Shown here: piece after piece, positions 1-11,540 of the stretch | How positions within the stretch are numbered: position 1 is the stretch's first letter | Layout: each line of letters starts with the position of its first letter | Assembly (NCBI RefSeq): GCF_000002425.4 | Contig: NC_037254.1 | Span: 12,377,035 to 12,441,034, forward strand | Source of the DNA: Physcomitrium patens | Lineage: Eukaryota > Streptophyta > Bryopsida > Funariales > Funariaceae | Length of the DNA stretch: 64,000 nt | Reading direction: 5' to 3' | Position numbers and translations under genes: made by a program | Notes under the pieces: generated by a model | The model's input: the letters and a program-made list of their open reading frames with translations, nothing else | Database searches by the model: none | What the model was told of the DNA's origin: nothing

Positions 1-106
1 TTTTGAGGGCCTAAAAACAAAGGAATTGTAAAACAACGGGCAGGTTGGACAGAGAAGGAGGAACCTGATTGTTGTCGTGATATTAGATTGTCCAGCCGCA
101 CGGTTC

Positions 107-1108
107 CTACTGTGGCTGGGCGTCGTCGTTTTCCGGAATCATCGCACTTCTAGTCTTGACAGGGTGCCAATTTTGCTTCTTTGGGCAATTTCCAACCTTG
201 TGACCTTCTTCTCCACAGTACAAACATAACCCTTCCTCCATACGCCGTTTCTTCTCTGTTGGAGTAAGAGATCGGACACGCGCCATGTCGATTTGCATGT
301 CTGTTGCCTCCGAATGTGAGTTTAAGCTATTTGCAGACATAGTCACGTCGTAACGAGTCATTTGGTGTCTTGAACGTTGGTCTTAGCGACGCTGGAATAG
401 GCGGTTGTCACACTTTACAGCTTGGCTAATAGCTTCGTTGAGCGTTTGAGGATCAGGAAGAGATAACAGCAAGTCCTTCACATCATCCTTCAAGCCCCAA
501 TAAAACTGACTCACCAACGCCTCTTCACCCCAATTAATGTCACTTGCCAATTGTCTGAAATCCGAGGCATAGACTGATGCAGAGCGTGTTCCTTGTCGTA
601 GCGATCGGATCTTTGTTGTAGCCCATCGAACTTTATCATGCTCGCCAAATGCTTCTGCAAACGCCTCCAAAAACGTTTCAAAGTTGCTCAGGATTGGCGA
701 TCGCTTCTCGAACAAGGGAGTAAACCAAGACAGAGCTTGTGCTGTAAGCAAGGTTCCAACAAGCCCAACACGCGCTTCCTCCGTCGGATAACGTTCGGGC
801 TGTAAAATTGTTATCAACCTGATTTGGTTGACAAAACCTCGAAACTTGGAACGAGTTCCATCAAACTTATCCGGAAGACTAACTCGAGGCTCCTTTCGTT
901 GTAGGACTACTCGATCTTGTTGAAATGGAGGTAGAACTGCTTCTTCTGGCGCAGAAGTTTGAGGCTGATATGCTTTAGATGGCGCTATCCCAGATGCTCC
1001 ATTGTTATGGAGTCCTACCATGACTCCTTCGATCTCTGTTGTCCTATGTGACAACGAGGCAAGAGCATTTATGATGGCGTCTAGTTTGGATTCCAAACTT
1101 TCAGCCAT
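107..1108 (-). pseudogene. gag: family A gag (capsid + CCHC zinc knuckle), one in-frame stop
   Basis: One reading frame of 334 codons runs from an ATG at 1108 to a TAG at 107-109, broken only by a TAA at 383-385. The first 241 codons contain the retrotransposon gag region (LPDKFDGTRSKFRGFVNQ, then a conserved SWF and the segment FLEAFAEAFGE). The part after the stop contains a zinc knuckle of spacing C-x2-C-x4-H-x4-C (CLYCGEEGHKVGNC) that in this family binds element RNA in the virus-like particle. The two halves are in the same frame (1108 minus 361 is a multiple of 3), so this is a nonsense change and not a frameshift. The protease reading follows in the -1 frame: it starts around GTVRLDN at about 105-90 and stays open to base 1. 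Confidence 0.85.
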
Positions 1109-1376
1109 TTTAACGTCTTAACCTTCGGCTAACCTTCAGAAAGAAGAAAAAAGAGTTTTGACAAGAGGACAATATTGGTTCAGAGGAGAGTACTCCGCAA
1201 CCTCTAAAACGCCTTAAGACTCCAAGATGAGGGGTAATCCACTCTTTCCAAGAAGAATAAGGCTCCAATATTGAGAAAGAAGAGATATCAGTTTAGAGGA
1301 GGGTAATCCGCAACCTCTAAAACACTAGCACACCTTCAAGAAGAGGGGTAATCCACTCTCTAACAAGAAGGAACTA

Positions 1377-1411
1377 GCTCTGATACCAGTGAAAATGCAG
1401 TCTCGACAAAC
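1377..1411 (-). promoter_or_regulatory. primer-binding site (tRNA-iMet type), set back from the LTR
   Basis: Minus strand TGGTATCAGAGC (1388 to 1377) is the standard complement of the 3' end of plant initiator-methionine tRNA used to prime reverse transcription. It lies 23 nt inside the LTR end (1412) instead of within the usual few nucleotides. The equivalent stretch in family B has the same offset. Confidence 0.75.
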
Positions 1412-1788
1412 TGTCACGGACACAAAATACAGACTTGAAATCTAACAAGAAGTTCAAGAAGAAGTGGCAGAACTAGATTAAACAGATGAGTACAAGAACA
1501 ACACCAGAAAGGTGAGCTAGAACTCCAAGAGATGTGTTGTCGAGACTGAAGAACCCTTCAGCCTCGACTCCTATATATACTACTGAATAGGAAGTTTCTC
1601 GAGCTACTTCCGCTAACTAGGACGCTTCTCCAACAACTTCTACTAATTAGGAAACTTCTCGAGCAACTTCCTAGAATCTATCAGAATATTCTAGAACCTT
1701 CTAAGAATATTCTAGAACCTTCTAAGAGAATCTTTAGGGAATATTCTAGAAGAATATTCGAAGAATCTTCCAATGTATGTCCATGACA
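1412..1788 (-). repeat. 5' LTR of family A element
   Basis: About 377 bp ending CATGACA on the plus strand and beginning TGTCACGG, i.e. TG...CA in both readings. It contains a TATATATA box near 1571-1579 and several imperfect repeats of a TCTAGAA/TTCTAGAA motif (1672-1755). A decayed relative in opposite orientation is at about 49550-49971. Confidence 0.75.
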
Positions 1789-3299
1789 CTTACCAAGTAT
1801 TAAAAAGAATATTTTGACTATTGAATTTGTATTGTTTAGAGAACATTTGTTTTATTTTTTGTTCATAGTAAATTGTACCTCAAAATAACCTCCACCAAGA
1901 ATTGTAGTTGAAGAATATGAGTTGTGAAGGACTTGGGTGGCCCATTCATGTAATATCCCTAGTTCCAAAATTTCCTTCAAGTACTTTATTAGGATATGTC
2001 TCTTCTCATGTATGATTTGTTTTTGTAATTTTTGCATTGTATTTGGACTAAGGCTGATCTTGATTGTATTATGTGTCAGGTGTAATTGCAATATTTCTAG
2101 TTCTACTTGCATGGATGTGTTTAAGATACAAAAGATTGGTGTATCAATTTCAAATGCTTATATCAGCATTTTTACTTTTGGCTTGATCTATTCCATGAGC
2201 CTCAAGAGCTCTACTTTCAATGCATACTAGTATAATAATTCTAATTGGGCATTAGATTGAATAGTCATTTGCAATATTTCAATTTGTTAGTACGAAAGTC
2301 TTGAGAGTTTTTAATATGTAATGGGCCAATTCTAATATCTTGTGCAATAATGTTGTCTCATGTTTGATGATTGGATTGTCTATGGTATAATATATTGAAT
2401 TGGTTCCTTCAATATGGCTTGGATTACCTATTCTATCTAATTGATTTGGATTTTGATTTTGATATAAGGTGTAAATAGGTGATGCAATTCCAATATTCCT
2501 TTGATTGGTGAAATAGTTCTTTTCTATCTATGTTGCAAATGTATTGCCATTGTCTTTTTGCAATAATATGTCTTACTCATATTATAGTGGTGTGAGCTGA
2601 TCACTCTCATTTTATTAGAAAATAGAGAAGCTAAATCTCAAAGCTCCCTTTAGAACATCTTTCCTCCAAATTGAGGCTTTCAAAGCTATTGAAGCTCGTT
2701 TGAGTTTCATAGATTGAGTGTAAGGATGGGGGACTTACTTATGAAGTTATATAGAGAGTTGTCATATGTAGTTCCTTTGCCTGCTCCATCCTACTCCCTT
2801 GTCCCATGTAAGTTGATGCCATGACTTGTACATTAATGTATATGCCGGATTTAAATATGAATTGAATTCATGGATACTAGCATCATGAAGGGAAGGATTT
2901 TGAGCACTCTTTTCTTAGAGTATTTTCGTCATACTTGTGCAATTACAAATCAAGACCAACTCTTCCCATCTAAAGTGCCATCTCACATTTCCCCACCGTC
3001 CCTCTCCATACACCTACTTCACTGCAAGCTCTCGATCAGAATCCTTCAGGGCCGCGATTCTCCAAAAATATTTCATAGTTGCGAAAAGATGACAGTATAT
3101 TTTGAAACCTCTAGAGCTCCTTATTACAATAATCTGCTCCCTCACCCAGATTTGGAATACAAGCCCTCTGGTTCTGTTGATTGAAAACCCCAGTTCTGCA
3201 GGGATGTTACCCTAATACCCTAATGCTCTACAAGAAATAAGCTCAACTCGTTGGCCAGTTCTTCCTAACTTGAACAATGCGCTCCTGGTTTTCCTTAAC
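1789..3299. other. AT-rich spacer with possible decayed pol scrap
   Basis: No host gene recognised. On the minus strand 2112-1852 is an open frame of 86 codons whose middle (KYLKEILELGILHEWATQVL) resembles the segment just before the palm of a reverse transcriptase (K-x-L-x-E-x-L-E-L-G-I-I), so this may be a degraded retroelement fragment; low certainty. From about 2640 the composition becomes less AT-rich. A 104-codon plus frame at 2870-3184 has no recognisable domain and I do not call it a gene. The 3' UTR of the ATP12 gene must lie at the right edge. Confidence 0.35.
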
Positions 3300-4851
3300 T
3301 TAAAGGAGTCGCATGAAAACAGAGCAAGCGGCGATTTTAACTCGCATATCGGCCTCATCGATGTCATGACCGCCTTCCACATATCCCCACTCCTCTACCT
3401 TTGCACAGACAGGGAAATCAGGCAACAATATCAAAAGATTGAACTTACATTCCATAAAACTTGGAGAATCCTCTTACTGCCTACGCAGATCTGCACCTGG
3501 AAAGATTCCTTTAGGAAAGGACGAAAGAAATTCTAACGTCTTTACATTTATGTACATTAGAGTACAACTTAATTTCGTTAAAAGACAGCAATGTTCGGTG
3601 TTTCATCCGTGACAGAATAAGTATGAGTAATCTTCCAAAACTTACGCACACTGTAACATAGAATGGAGAGAAATGCATACTTGGTGATTTTCTTCCAGCC
3701 GAATGACCTCCATTGCTTCTTCAATGCCCAGTCGCCCGCGAGCTATAGCCAGCGCAACAATCAGGGAGCGTGCTGTACCTGCTAACCAGTCAATAGCTGC
3801 TAGTTGCCAATCACTGCTTTGCATCAAAACTTTCTCCATCGCTTCAAGCACATGTGAGGGCTGTGTAGTCCCAAAGATGCTTGAAGTCACCGCGGGACGC
3901 TCACCAATCTCCTGCTCTGCCCAGTCGATAAGAGGATCCCATACAGCGGACTGCTTCTCTGCGATTTCAGTGTACATGAGAAAAATTACGATCACAAGGG
4001 GCGGCATGCAGAATCGACGCTTCAATATAAATTCTATTCCCAACGAGAGTCAAAACTTATGATTAAAATCATCACAGTTTTCTTCCCATTTAGATTTTAG
4101 TTTTGCTACATACATAAAAAGAGTGCTTGCGATGATACCAGCAACAGGATCGGTGTCTTCAGCTCGTAAGCACAGGGAATCTGTATGAAAGTACTTCAGA
4201 AGTGTGTGAATGACCCGTTCTCGGTCTCTGGGAATCTGATCTATGGAAGTAGCCGCGAGCTTCATCATCGGCATTGTGTACGGTCGGATGCCACTTTGCT
4301 GCCAAACATTTGTGTAATCAGATTCTAGTCAACAGTATGGCCTGCTCCTCAAATTGACCAAGAAAAGAGAGAAATCAAAACGAATTTTTTAAACCCCAAA
4401 CCATCGATAAACAACATACCTGCCACTCCCACTCCGCAGCGATTGCAAGAGCGAGCGCTGCATTAGGTACTTTTAATGGCTTCCTGGCAGGAGTTTTAAG
4501 TTCCCTACCATCCAGCATTACTATGTACCCAGATCCATCCTCTGCCGGCTTCGTGTGCGTTTTCTTGTAAAACCGACGCCCCATTGTTCCAGAACTGCTA
4601 AGCCGGGGCATGTTGGGAACATCGTCTGTATCATCCTTGAGCTCTGGTTTTGTACTGCCGACCAACGAACGAACATGCTGAAAGGCAAATATTCCTGATT
4701 GCTTGCTTACTTCAGAAGTATGGGGTGTTTGGGGTGACCCAGAAACACCCCCATTCTGTAATCCCATAGGAGAACCATTCCTCTCAACCACCGACCAAAG
4801 AGATATAGAGCGTTTGGCAAGTACCCGAATAGAGATCCTACTTGCCATCAC
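3300..4851 (-). CDS. ATPAF2 (ATP12-like): ATP12-type mitochondrial F1-ATPase assembly factor
   Basis: A chaperone of the ATP12 family (PF07542), which binds the F1 alpha subunit during assembly of mitochondrial ATP synthase. Four exons on the minus strand: 4851-4420, 4298-4139, 3958-3681 and 3398-3300, each with GT donor and AG acceptor; joined length 969 nt, 322 residues, stop TAA at 3300-3302. The N-terminus (MMASRISIRVLAKRSISLWS) is rich in Arg and Ser with no acid residues, as for a mitochondrial presequence. Family hallmarks in order: GRRFYKK, the LDGRELKTP segment, AAEWEWQ, the YTMPMMKLAATSIDQ motif, CLRAEDTDP, WDPLIDWAE, and C-terminal VEGGHDIDEAD. Introns 1 to 3 are 121, 180 and 282 nt. 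It diverges from riboflavin synthase. The last exon is short and was found by its VEGGHD motif. The frame closes exactly across all joins. Confidence 0.9.
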
Positions 4852-5571
4852 CGCAAAATTTCAGTCCTCAAAAACCCTAAACTCCTGTTTCTGAACGAAA
4901 ACCTTTCCTCTAACCCTTACCCTTGCTCAACATGCAGGTCCCTCAACTCCAACAGATAAACGCTCTGCTAAGAAATCTTCAGCGCTTTTCCCAACTCACT
5001 CATCAAAATCCAGAATCCTCTATCGATTTGGTAACATAAGGATGCAGCAATAAATATGCGTAGCATTTGTTTGGGACGCACGATTCCCTAACCCATGAAA
5101 CTCACAATTACAGAATACCGATTCATTTCGATTAGTGAAATGAAGTCCACAAGGTGCTAACGCACACACCCAAAAGCCAATTGAACCGCCGCGCACCATT
5201 TAAGGCAGAACTAGCCGCTGCGCGGTGACATGAGGGTGGTAGAAGGCAGAAATGCAACAACACCATGTGGATGAGAATAATGGAATGATTCTAACCTTAA
5301 CTTCATCCATCTTCATGTGCACCTACAATTCAAAACAATTCGAGACATCGTGGGACCCTCACCAATGTCTGAGTATTGGCTCATTTTCGTACAACCCCTG
5401 CAAGAATCGAATGCAGATATGATTTTTTGGGGGATTACTAAGGCGATGAGTGCATTCTAGTGGTGTTCAAGCTCTTTCCCTTCGACAACCCTATCTGGGT
5501 TTCAGTTTTTTTCCTATTCGTTTCGGAGTGTGTAGTTTGATAACATCGTCATCAGAAATCAAGCTTCGGAT
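4852..5571. promoter_or_regulatory. shared upstream region of ATP12-like and riboflavin synthase genes
   Basis: 720 bp separate the two divergent start codons. It must hold both 5' UTRs and promoters. I see no clear TATA box close to either ATG. The region is of mixed composition, with pyrimidine-rich stretches near 4905-4985 and 5459-5520. Whether the two genes share regulation cannot be told from sequence alone. Confidence 0.5.
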
Positions 5572-7079
5572 ATGGCTACGCTCGTGCGGCTCTTCTCTGC
5601 GGTGGCAAACAAGGCCAGACTGCCAGCTTCGGCTTCTGTTTGCTCGGATTTGAGTATTTCCAAGTCTCTCGCTCCCGCCAGAGCTTCAGTGGTTTCATCT
5701 TCATCCCCAGTTACTTGTGGCGGGATTTCGTGCCACTTTAGAGGAGGTGTATTGCGAGGTTCGTCTAGCAGTCGCTTCTTTGGACAGTCCGGACGAGTAT
5801 TTGGTTTGGGCAATGGTGTGGCGTTGCAACAGACAAGGTAAGTATCTGTTGATGGGTGTTTTTTCTTACTTTAATTGATTTTGAGGGGAGGGGGAAGTCG
5901 GGGACGACGGGGTTATGTGAGTTGTTATTGGAGTGTATGGATGTAATGGGATGGACAAGGGCAAGCATTGGAATGAATACTGATTTGAGTCTCGCTAATT
6001 TTGTGTAAAGCTTTGTCATTACCTCGCGTGCAAATTGAATTAAACTTTTATTTTTATCTCTGCCTTGCTGAATTCGAACGCACTTAGTTGCCCGTCTCTT
6101 TTCGTGCACGCGGTTGGTGACCTATTCCTGTCGATTAGTGTGACTGTTTAGAGGCAGATTTACAGAAATGATTATACTAAACATTGATTAGGAATGCAAT
6201 TGGGCACTCACATTCAGACATAAGGCTTTATTTATGGTCTAATACTGAGTAAGGACGTGTTAAGCTTCGCGTTTATGGGAGAAAGCTACAATCCACTGTA
6301 CATTTGTCGGCGTAATCTTTATGATTGTCATGCTCACAGATTGGCAGGAGAGGAAGGAGCACGATCCATGTTCACAGGTTTGGTTGAAGAGATGGGCAAT
6401 GTGAAGGAAGTGCGAGTGCTGGACGACGGAGGATTTACTATGACGATAGAAGCTAGCGTTGTTTTAGAAAACGTCAGGCTTGGTGATAGCATTGCAGTGA
6501 ATGGGACGTGTTTGACTGTCACTCAGTTCGATTCATCCTCTTTCAGTGTAGGATTAGCCCCCGAGACGCTAAGAAAGACGTCGCTCGGAGAATGCTCGAC
6601 AGGATCTCCTGTGAACCTTGAAAGATCTCTTCTGCCAAGCACGCGCTTGGGTGGCCACTTTGTTCAAGGCCATGTTGACGGAACCGGTACCATAGTCTCT
6701 TTCAAGCCTGAGAAGGATTCTTTGTGGGTGACGGTAAAAACTACTCCAGAGATCCTTAAATTCATCGTTCCGAAAGGTTACATTGCAGTAGATGGAACGA
6801 GTTTGACTGTAGTGGACGTGCTGAACGATGAATCATCCTTCACCTTCATGCTTGTGGCGTACACACAGCAAAAGATTTCAATCCCTCAGAAGAAGGTGAG
6901 AGAATGTTCTTTTGCACGTACTCAGTTTTGAACCCCTATTCAGCGTGCAAGGTGTTCGCATAATCTGATGCCTTAATGATGTGCAGGTGGGCGCGAAGGT
7001 GAACCTGGAGGTGGATATTTTAGGGAAATATGTAGAACGGATGTTGCAGGGATACAAAACCGAGACGGCAGCTGTTTAA
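5572..7079 (+). CDS. RIBE-like: riboflavin synthase (alpha chain type), plastid-targeted
   Basis: Catalyses dismutation of two 6,7-dimethyl-8-ribityllumazine molecules to riboflavin, the last step of vitamin B2 synthesis, in plastids in plants. Exons 5572-5837, 6340-6895 and 6987-7079, all GT-AG; 915 nt, 304 residues, stop TAA at 7077-7079. Residues 1 to about 98 form a Ser/Ala/Arg-rich transit region. The enzyme proper starts at Met99 (MFTGLVEEMG, the classic N-terminus) and has two lumazine-binding repeats: the first with NGTCLTV, the second opening with GGHFVQGHVDGTG and carrying DGTSLTV. The C-terminal YVERML comes from the third exon. Exon 1 encodes almost only the transit region, typical of a targeting exon joined to a bacterial-type enzyme. 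The start was chosen as the first ATG of an open exon ending in a clean GTAAGT donor. Confidence 0.94.
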
Positions 7080-8053
7080 AATTTTGAATAAGATGCAACG
7101 ACTTCGATAATGTGAGTACTCATCTGAAACGCTGCTGCAGACAGAGTACCGAGATGGATGTTGTTGTCCAAATGCTAGAATATTAATAATTGGCCTCTTG
7201 TACTTTCTTTAGAAAATTGCGGCAAGGTAGAAATTATCTCATGCAAGTTCACAGAATGGCAAACATGCATATGGACGGTAACACATGGTTGCTTGATTAC
7301 TTGATATTATTCGCTGTAAATACTTTGGCCTGCCCATAAAACCAACAGTTATCTCCATTAAAATATTGCCAACTTCTTGCACAGCCCCTTTGGAGGAAAA
7401 AATATCCACCGTAAAACTTTGTGTCTTATGTTACGTGAAGAGAATGGGTGCTGCATTTATCAAGATTTATGGGCAATGTCAGTCCGAGGGATTATCACAT
7501 CGAAGAATTGAGGTAAACTAAGAGTGAGTTAAGTTGATCATTGGAAGGGTTTGTGGCGGGAATATCAGTTGAGACACTTCGCACTAACTGTCGACAGAAC
7601 TTGAGAGTGATGCAAAAAAGCACGGCAAGGGATAAAAGCTCGCAGTACTCGAAAGTTTGATGTCCCTATGCGAGACATCCTAAGGCCCTGCATGCTGTAC
7701 AGATGCTAGGTCTAATCCCAATCAACGGGTACTGAAGATGACAAACTAAAACTCATACAATACCAACTTCACGATTGTGCAGAATTGATGAATCAAACAA
7801 TTTGGATGTCAAACCGGAACCGCTAGGAATCATGTGAACGGGACATGAATTTGCACAATAGTATCAACAGTCTTTGCTACGGAACAGTATCGATATTCAG
7901 AACAAGCTCAGTATCTTTACAAGCACTGCAAACACCATCTCCAAACTGCACTTTTCAAGCGCTCAGAGTGACATTAACTTCGAATCCTCCAGCACCATAC
8001 AGATCCCTCAAAGGTGTCATCAACGCTCCTGGCAGTCTTTAACGTCGTCGATT
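7080..8053. other. intergenic region between convergent genes
   Basis: Holds the 3' UTRs of riboflavin synthase (plus) and of the peroxiredoxin (minus). Short frames at 7845-8149 are not supported as genes. No repeat or RNA gene seen. Confidence 0.6.
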
Positions 8054-9164
8054 TTACTGAAGAGCCTTCAGAATATCCTCTCCTCCAGAAATGCTGAATG
8101 CACCACCTTCCTCAATATTCGCAACCTTCACAACCAGGTCATCGACTAGGAGAGAGTATCTATAAGAACGGACACCCAATCCCTTCTCAGACAAGTCGAG
8201 CTCCAACCCCAATGCCTTGGTGAAATCCCTTGAACCATCGGCCACGAACTTAAGGTGCTCGGCACCTTCATAAGAACGCTCCCACGCCTTCATGACGAAC
8301 GGGTCATTCACTGCATAACAGAAAACCTCTTATGATCGATCCTAAACATTTGAATGCAAAATGTTCAAGCAAACTCTGAAACAAAGAATCTGAAGCTAGA
8401 AAGAGTAAGGCATACTAAATAAACAATTGCGCGTCTCATTAGCATTGAACTTATCCAATTCGAAATCACTATTTGTAGGAAACTACGATAAAATCGCACC
8501 AAGATATTAGACAGACCTGAAATGACGATAATATCCGAAACACCCTTGTTCTTGATCTCTTCGGCATTGTTAATGAAACTAGGAATGTGCTTTTGGCTGC
8601 CATACACAATAGCGTCAATAACTTAACCCGCAAAACGCCAAGAATTATGAATTAACATACCGTTTACTAAAAACTGGATAGCACTCACTTTCCCTGTCTC
8701 TGATCAGAGCACGCAGAGAACGGGAGTAAGTGCGGCTAACCCCCTCCAAGGAAAGGTTCTTCTCCCGTTCACGACATATAATCACTGCGCAACATCTGTA
8801 CATTCTACAGCAGGGGAAAGACAAGCATCGAGACTCAAAACCAATGAAACTCCACAGAAAGTCCTCAGCAGGATTCTGGGAGGCTAACCCTGAGCAGACA
8901 TCTTCCTACACCTTCATAATCTTACTGAGCTCAAGAAAAGTGAACAGAGGAGTGAATCGACAGATCTAGCCACATCCCACCAAAAATCACAAAGCACGAA
9001 GCTGTTTACCTGCAAGTGGGAGTGAATGCGCCAGGAACAGCAATCAAAACCACCTTCTTCCCTTTTAGCTCCTCGTGTGTGTTAAACTTTTGGCTCTGAT
9101 TGTCATCGTCCAAGTACGACAGCGTCACGTCAGGGATTTTGTCTCCAACTGTGATGGGAGCCAT
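8054..9164 (-). CDS. PRXII-like: type II (Prx5-like) peroxiredoxin with a single cysteine
   Basis: Thiol peroxidase reducing H2O2 and alkyl hydroperoxides. Exons 9164-9010, 8596-8517 and 8310-8054, GT-AG throughout; 492 nt, 163 residues, close to the usual ~162 of cytosolic type II enzymes. The start [12 protein letters not shown] matches the cytosolic subgroup; the same frame has a TGA a few codons beyond an upstream open stretch without ATG, so no transit peptide is visible. The peroxidatic site is PGAFTPTC with Cys51. Then come [36 protein letters not shown] and C-terminal GGEDILKAL, all family signatures. The usual second (resolving) cysteine at position 76 in the motif before VNDPF is Val here (DIIVIS), and no other Cys exists in the protein. 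It converges with riboflavin synthase. A plastid form through an unseen upstream exon cannot be excluded. Confidence 0.9.
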
Positions 9165-11462
9165 TTCTGCGATGACCCAACTGACGCCACACCAAAAACT
9201 CCCTCTGCAACGAGCTCCGCAGCGAAGACCAGTGCAACACTCTCAAAAACTGATGGCAAACTTTCGGAAGCAACGTCGCAGAAAGGCAGCCGTAGCTCAG
9301 CAAGAGGGGGCAGCGTTAGGTTATAAAGCATCGAGTTTAGTGCTACTCCCAGTTAGTGAAATAAGTCTTTTGTGTTTACCACACCGAGATTAGCGATGCA
9401 TGACGACATATGCGGTATCTTCTGACTTCAACAGCCATTCTCTTTCATTTATTCTATACATTTATAGTCAACATTACTGAAATCTCCGGATTATTTCGTG
9501 TGCCACGACCCAGAATCAGAATCGATGGGGGCTCTGCAGAGAACAACACAACAGCGCTTCAAACTTGTCCACCAGTGCACCGTTTTTAACATCGTTTTTT
9601 ATGTTGCATTTCCGAAATAAAACAAGCAGGTTTCTCCCCATTTCCGAAATAAAACAAGCATATCCTCGAAGCTAAAAATGTGTTGTCTCCAGCGTGTGTG
9701 AAAGCAGCCGGAGTAAAGTCAAAGAAAGTAGCCCCAGCCCTGTTAAGACAACGGTGACCAGACACCTAAAATACGACTTGGGCGATGGGCTTTGGCTCAA
9801 ACAGAGAGCCCCATGTGAACATGAGTAGCACAGTGTGAAAAGGATCTCCCTACCAAGTTACACGTGGGTGACACAAAGGCTGCCCTGGGTCACATCAAAT
9901 TAGATTTCGACACGTGTCATTATTTATGATGTGCCAGGTGGATGCCATTTTGTCGTAGAATTGGCCACACAAAAGTGTGGATTTGGAAGTTGAGATTGAA
10001 CGGGCATGGTGCTAGAAATCATGTATTCTTATTGAAAGTCATTGGATTATTAATGTTGTCATTAATTGTTACTAGAAATATTTTGTATTGATAATATTAT
10101 TGATTGTTATGATATTACTGCTATTAGTAATTAACATATTTGTGGTATTAGATACTGTTTTTTTATTTTTGACATTTAAGATTTAGAGTTATGATTTTTT
10201 TAAATAAATAAATATAAATCTATATATGTAATAAATTATCAAGTTAATGACTTTCAGTTACTACTTAGCTTTAAGTCTTGAAACTAATTATCTCATTCGT
10301 AATTTTTTTATTATATCCTTTGTACTTTATTTCTAATCCTTTTACATCCTTTATACTTTACAATTTATCCTAAAATGTTCTTCATTCTTTTAAGACAATC
10401 AATTGATGACAAATTTACTTTTCTTTTTTAGTTATTGCCTTCTATTTAATATCCTTTGAAATAAGTCAATTAAAAAATACATCATTATAAATGTTATATT
10501 TTTAGAAATTTATTAGTCAAGATTTAAATTACATTTGAATTATGTGAAAAAAATTGCTAAAAAATCATTTTCATTGATCTTAGATTATATAAACAGCTTA
10601 ACTTATGCTTAATTTTATGGTCATATGATGTTTATCCGATACACCTCTTTTTAACCATTTTTTTTACTTACTTAAATTCTCTAATTATAATCTTAATTGT
10701 TTATGAAAACCCATGCAGACGCCGCCTGAATGGGCCATCAATCTCCCATCAGCTCAACAGTTATTTTCCTCGACGTTGTTGCAAGCGAAGCTTCCTCTCG
10801 GTCTGGTGTTACTGTTGTCGGACACCCTTCTGAAATCCCGCCGTGTTTCATCTGGGGACAATGTAATCCACCGCACGTTTCCGTCCCCAACCGACGATGG
10901 TTCTGTTCCAACCTAAATCTGGCACTGTCCCTGTGCTGAATGAATCGTGAAGTCTATGAAATTCAAAAACAGTGGTAGAAAACTTTTCTTGTCGAAGTCA
11001 TGCCACTTTTATTTTGCACTTATTCTTCTCTTTTGAAGTTAGAATGTCATCGCATAAACTTTTCTTTTCGATTTTGTTCTACCGTCTCGTGTGATAGTAA
11101 TGCAGGATGCTGGAAAGAGGGGGGAAAGAATGAAAAAAAATGATAGATAAAAACGTAGTCGTTCCCGAACCAAAATTTGTCTAACCGAATTTTGTTTGGA
11201 ATCAGCGCCTTTCTAGACTAGAATCAAATCGTTAGGACTTTCCGGAGCAACGATCACCAACACACACACGATGGGTATGCAGGGATACCATCGTTGCGGA
11301 TGAACCTAGTCCTCCACAGAGTAAGCAAACAGCACTGCGACCTCTCTGGTGGTGTCGACAAGTCAATAGTCTGGAACGCATTTGGCCAAATCGGAGCTCA
11401 CAAATTGATCCTCTAGTCCCTTTCACAACGCATTAAATATGGCCCTCGATGAAACTCTGTTA
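9165..11462. other. intergenic region upstream of the peroxiredoxin gene
   Basis: 9165 to about 9400 should hold the peroxiredoxin 5' UTR and promoter; two overlapping frames there have no domain. 10020-10690 is a strongly AT-rich block without coding signs. Short frames at 10713-10939 (plus) and 11232-11426 (minus) have normal composition but no recognisable motif, and I do not call them genes. Confidence 0.5.
9607..9660. repeat. 22-bp direct repeat, two copies
   Basis: CATTTCCGAAATAAAACAAG plus CA occurs at 9607-9628 and identically at 9639-9660, ten bases apart. Function unknown; probably a local duplication. Confidence 0.85.
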
Positions 11463-11540
11463 GTTCTGCCCCTGTGTAGAATTAATGAGTTCTGCCCCTG
11501 TGTAGAATTAATGAGTTCTGCCCCTGTGTAGAATTAATGA
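11463..11540. repeat. 26-bp tandem repeat, three identical copies
   Basis: Three perfect copies of a 26-bp unit starting GTTCTGCCCCTGTGTAG at 11463, 11489 and 11515. The array stops 14 bp before the copia LTR, right at the left arm of the palindrome into which copia inserted. Perfect identity implies recent expansion or conversion. Confidence 0.95.

Larger units (their letters stand above)
1..1788 (-). mobile_element. Ty3/gypsy LTR retrotransposon, family A, 5' part only
   Basis: Read on the minus strand this is LTR (1788 to 1412), a leader with a tRNA-iMet-type primer site, a gag gene with CCHC knuckle, and the first residues of the protease, after which the window ends. The order LTR-primer site-gag-protease is that of an LTR retrotransposon. 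The gag and protease starts resemble those of the chromovirus at 42222-48615 (shared block around the end of gag, shared protease start ending in LGPQ/LGPK), so I place it in Ty3/gypsy. The LTR is different in sequence from family B, hence a separate family. Base composition is near normal and gag carries only one internal stop, so this copy is younger than most of the island at 18.7-55.4 kb. The 3' half and the second LTR lie outside the window. Confidence 0.88.

Noticed and set aside
3270-3536. 88-codon plus frame
   Set aside because: Overlaps the last exon of the ATP12-like gene on the other strand, whose VEGGHD motif and splice site are convincing.
9125-9331. 68-codon frame overlapping the start of the peroxiredoxin, possible transit peptide
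   Set aside because: It is in another frame than the peroxiredoxin exon, acidic rather than transit-like, and has no splice joint into the gene.
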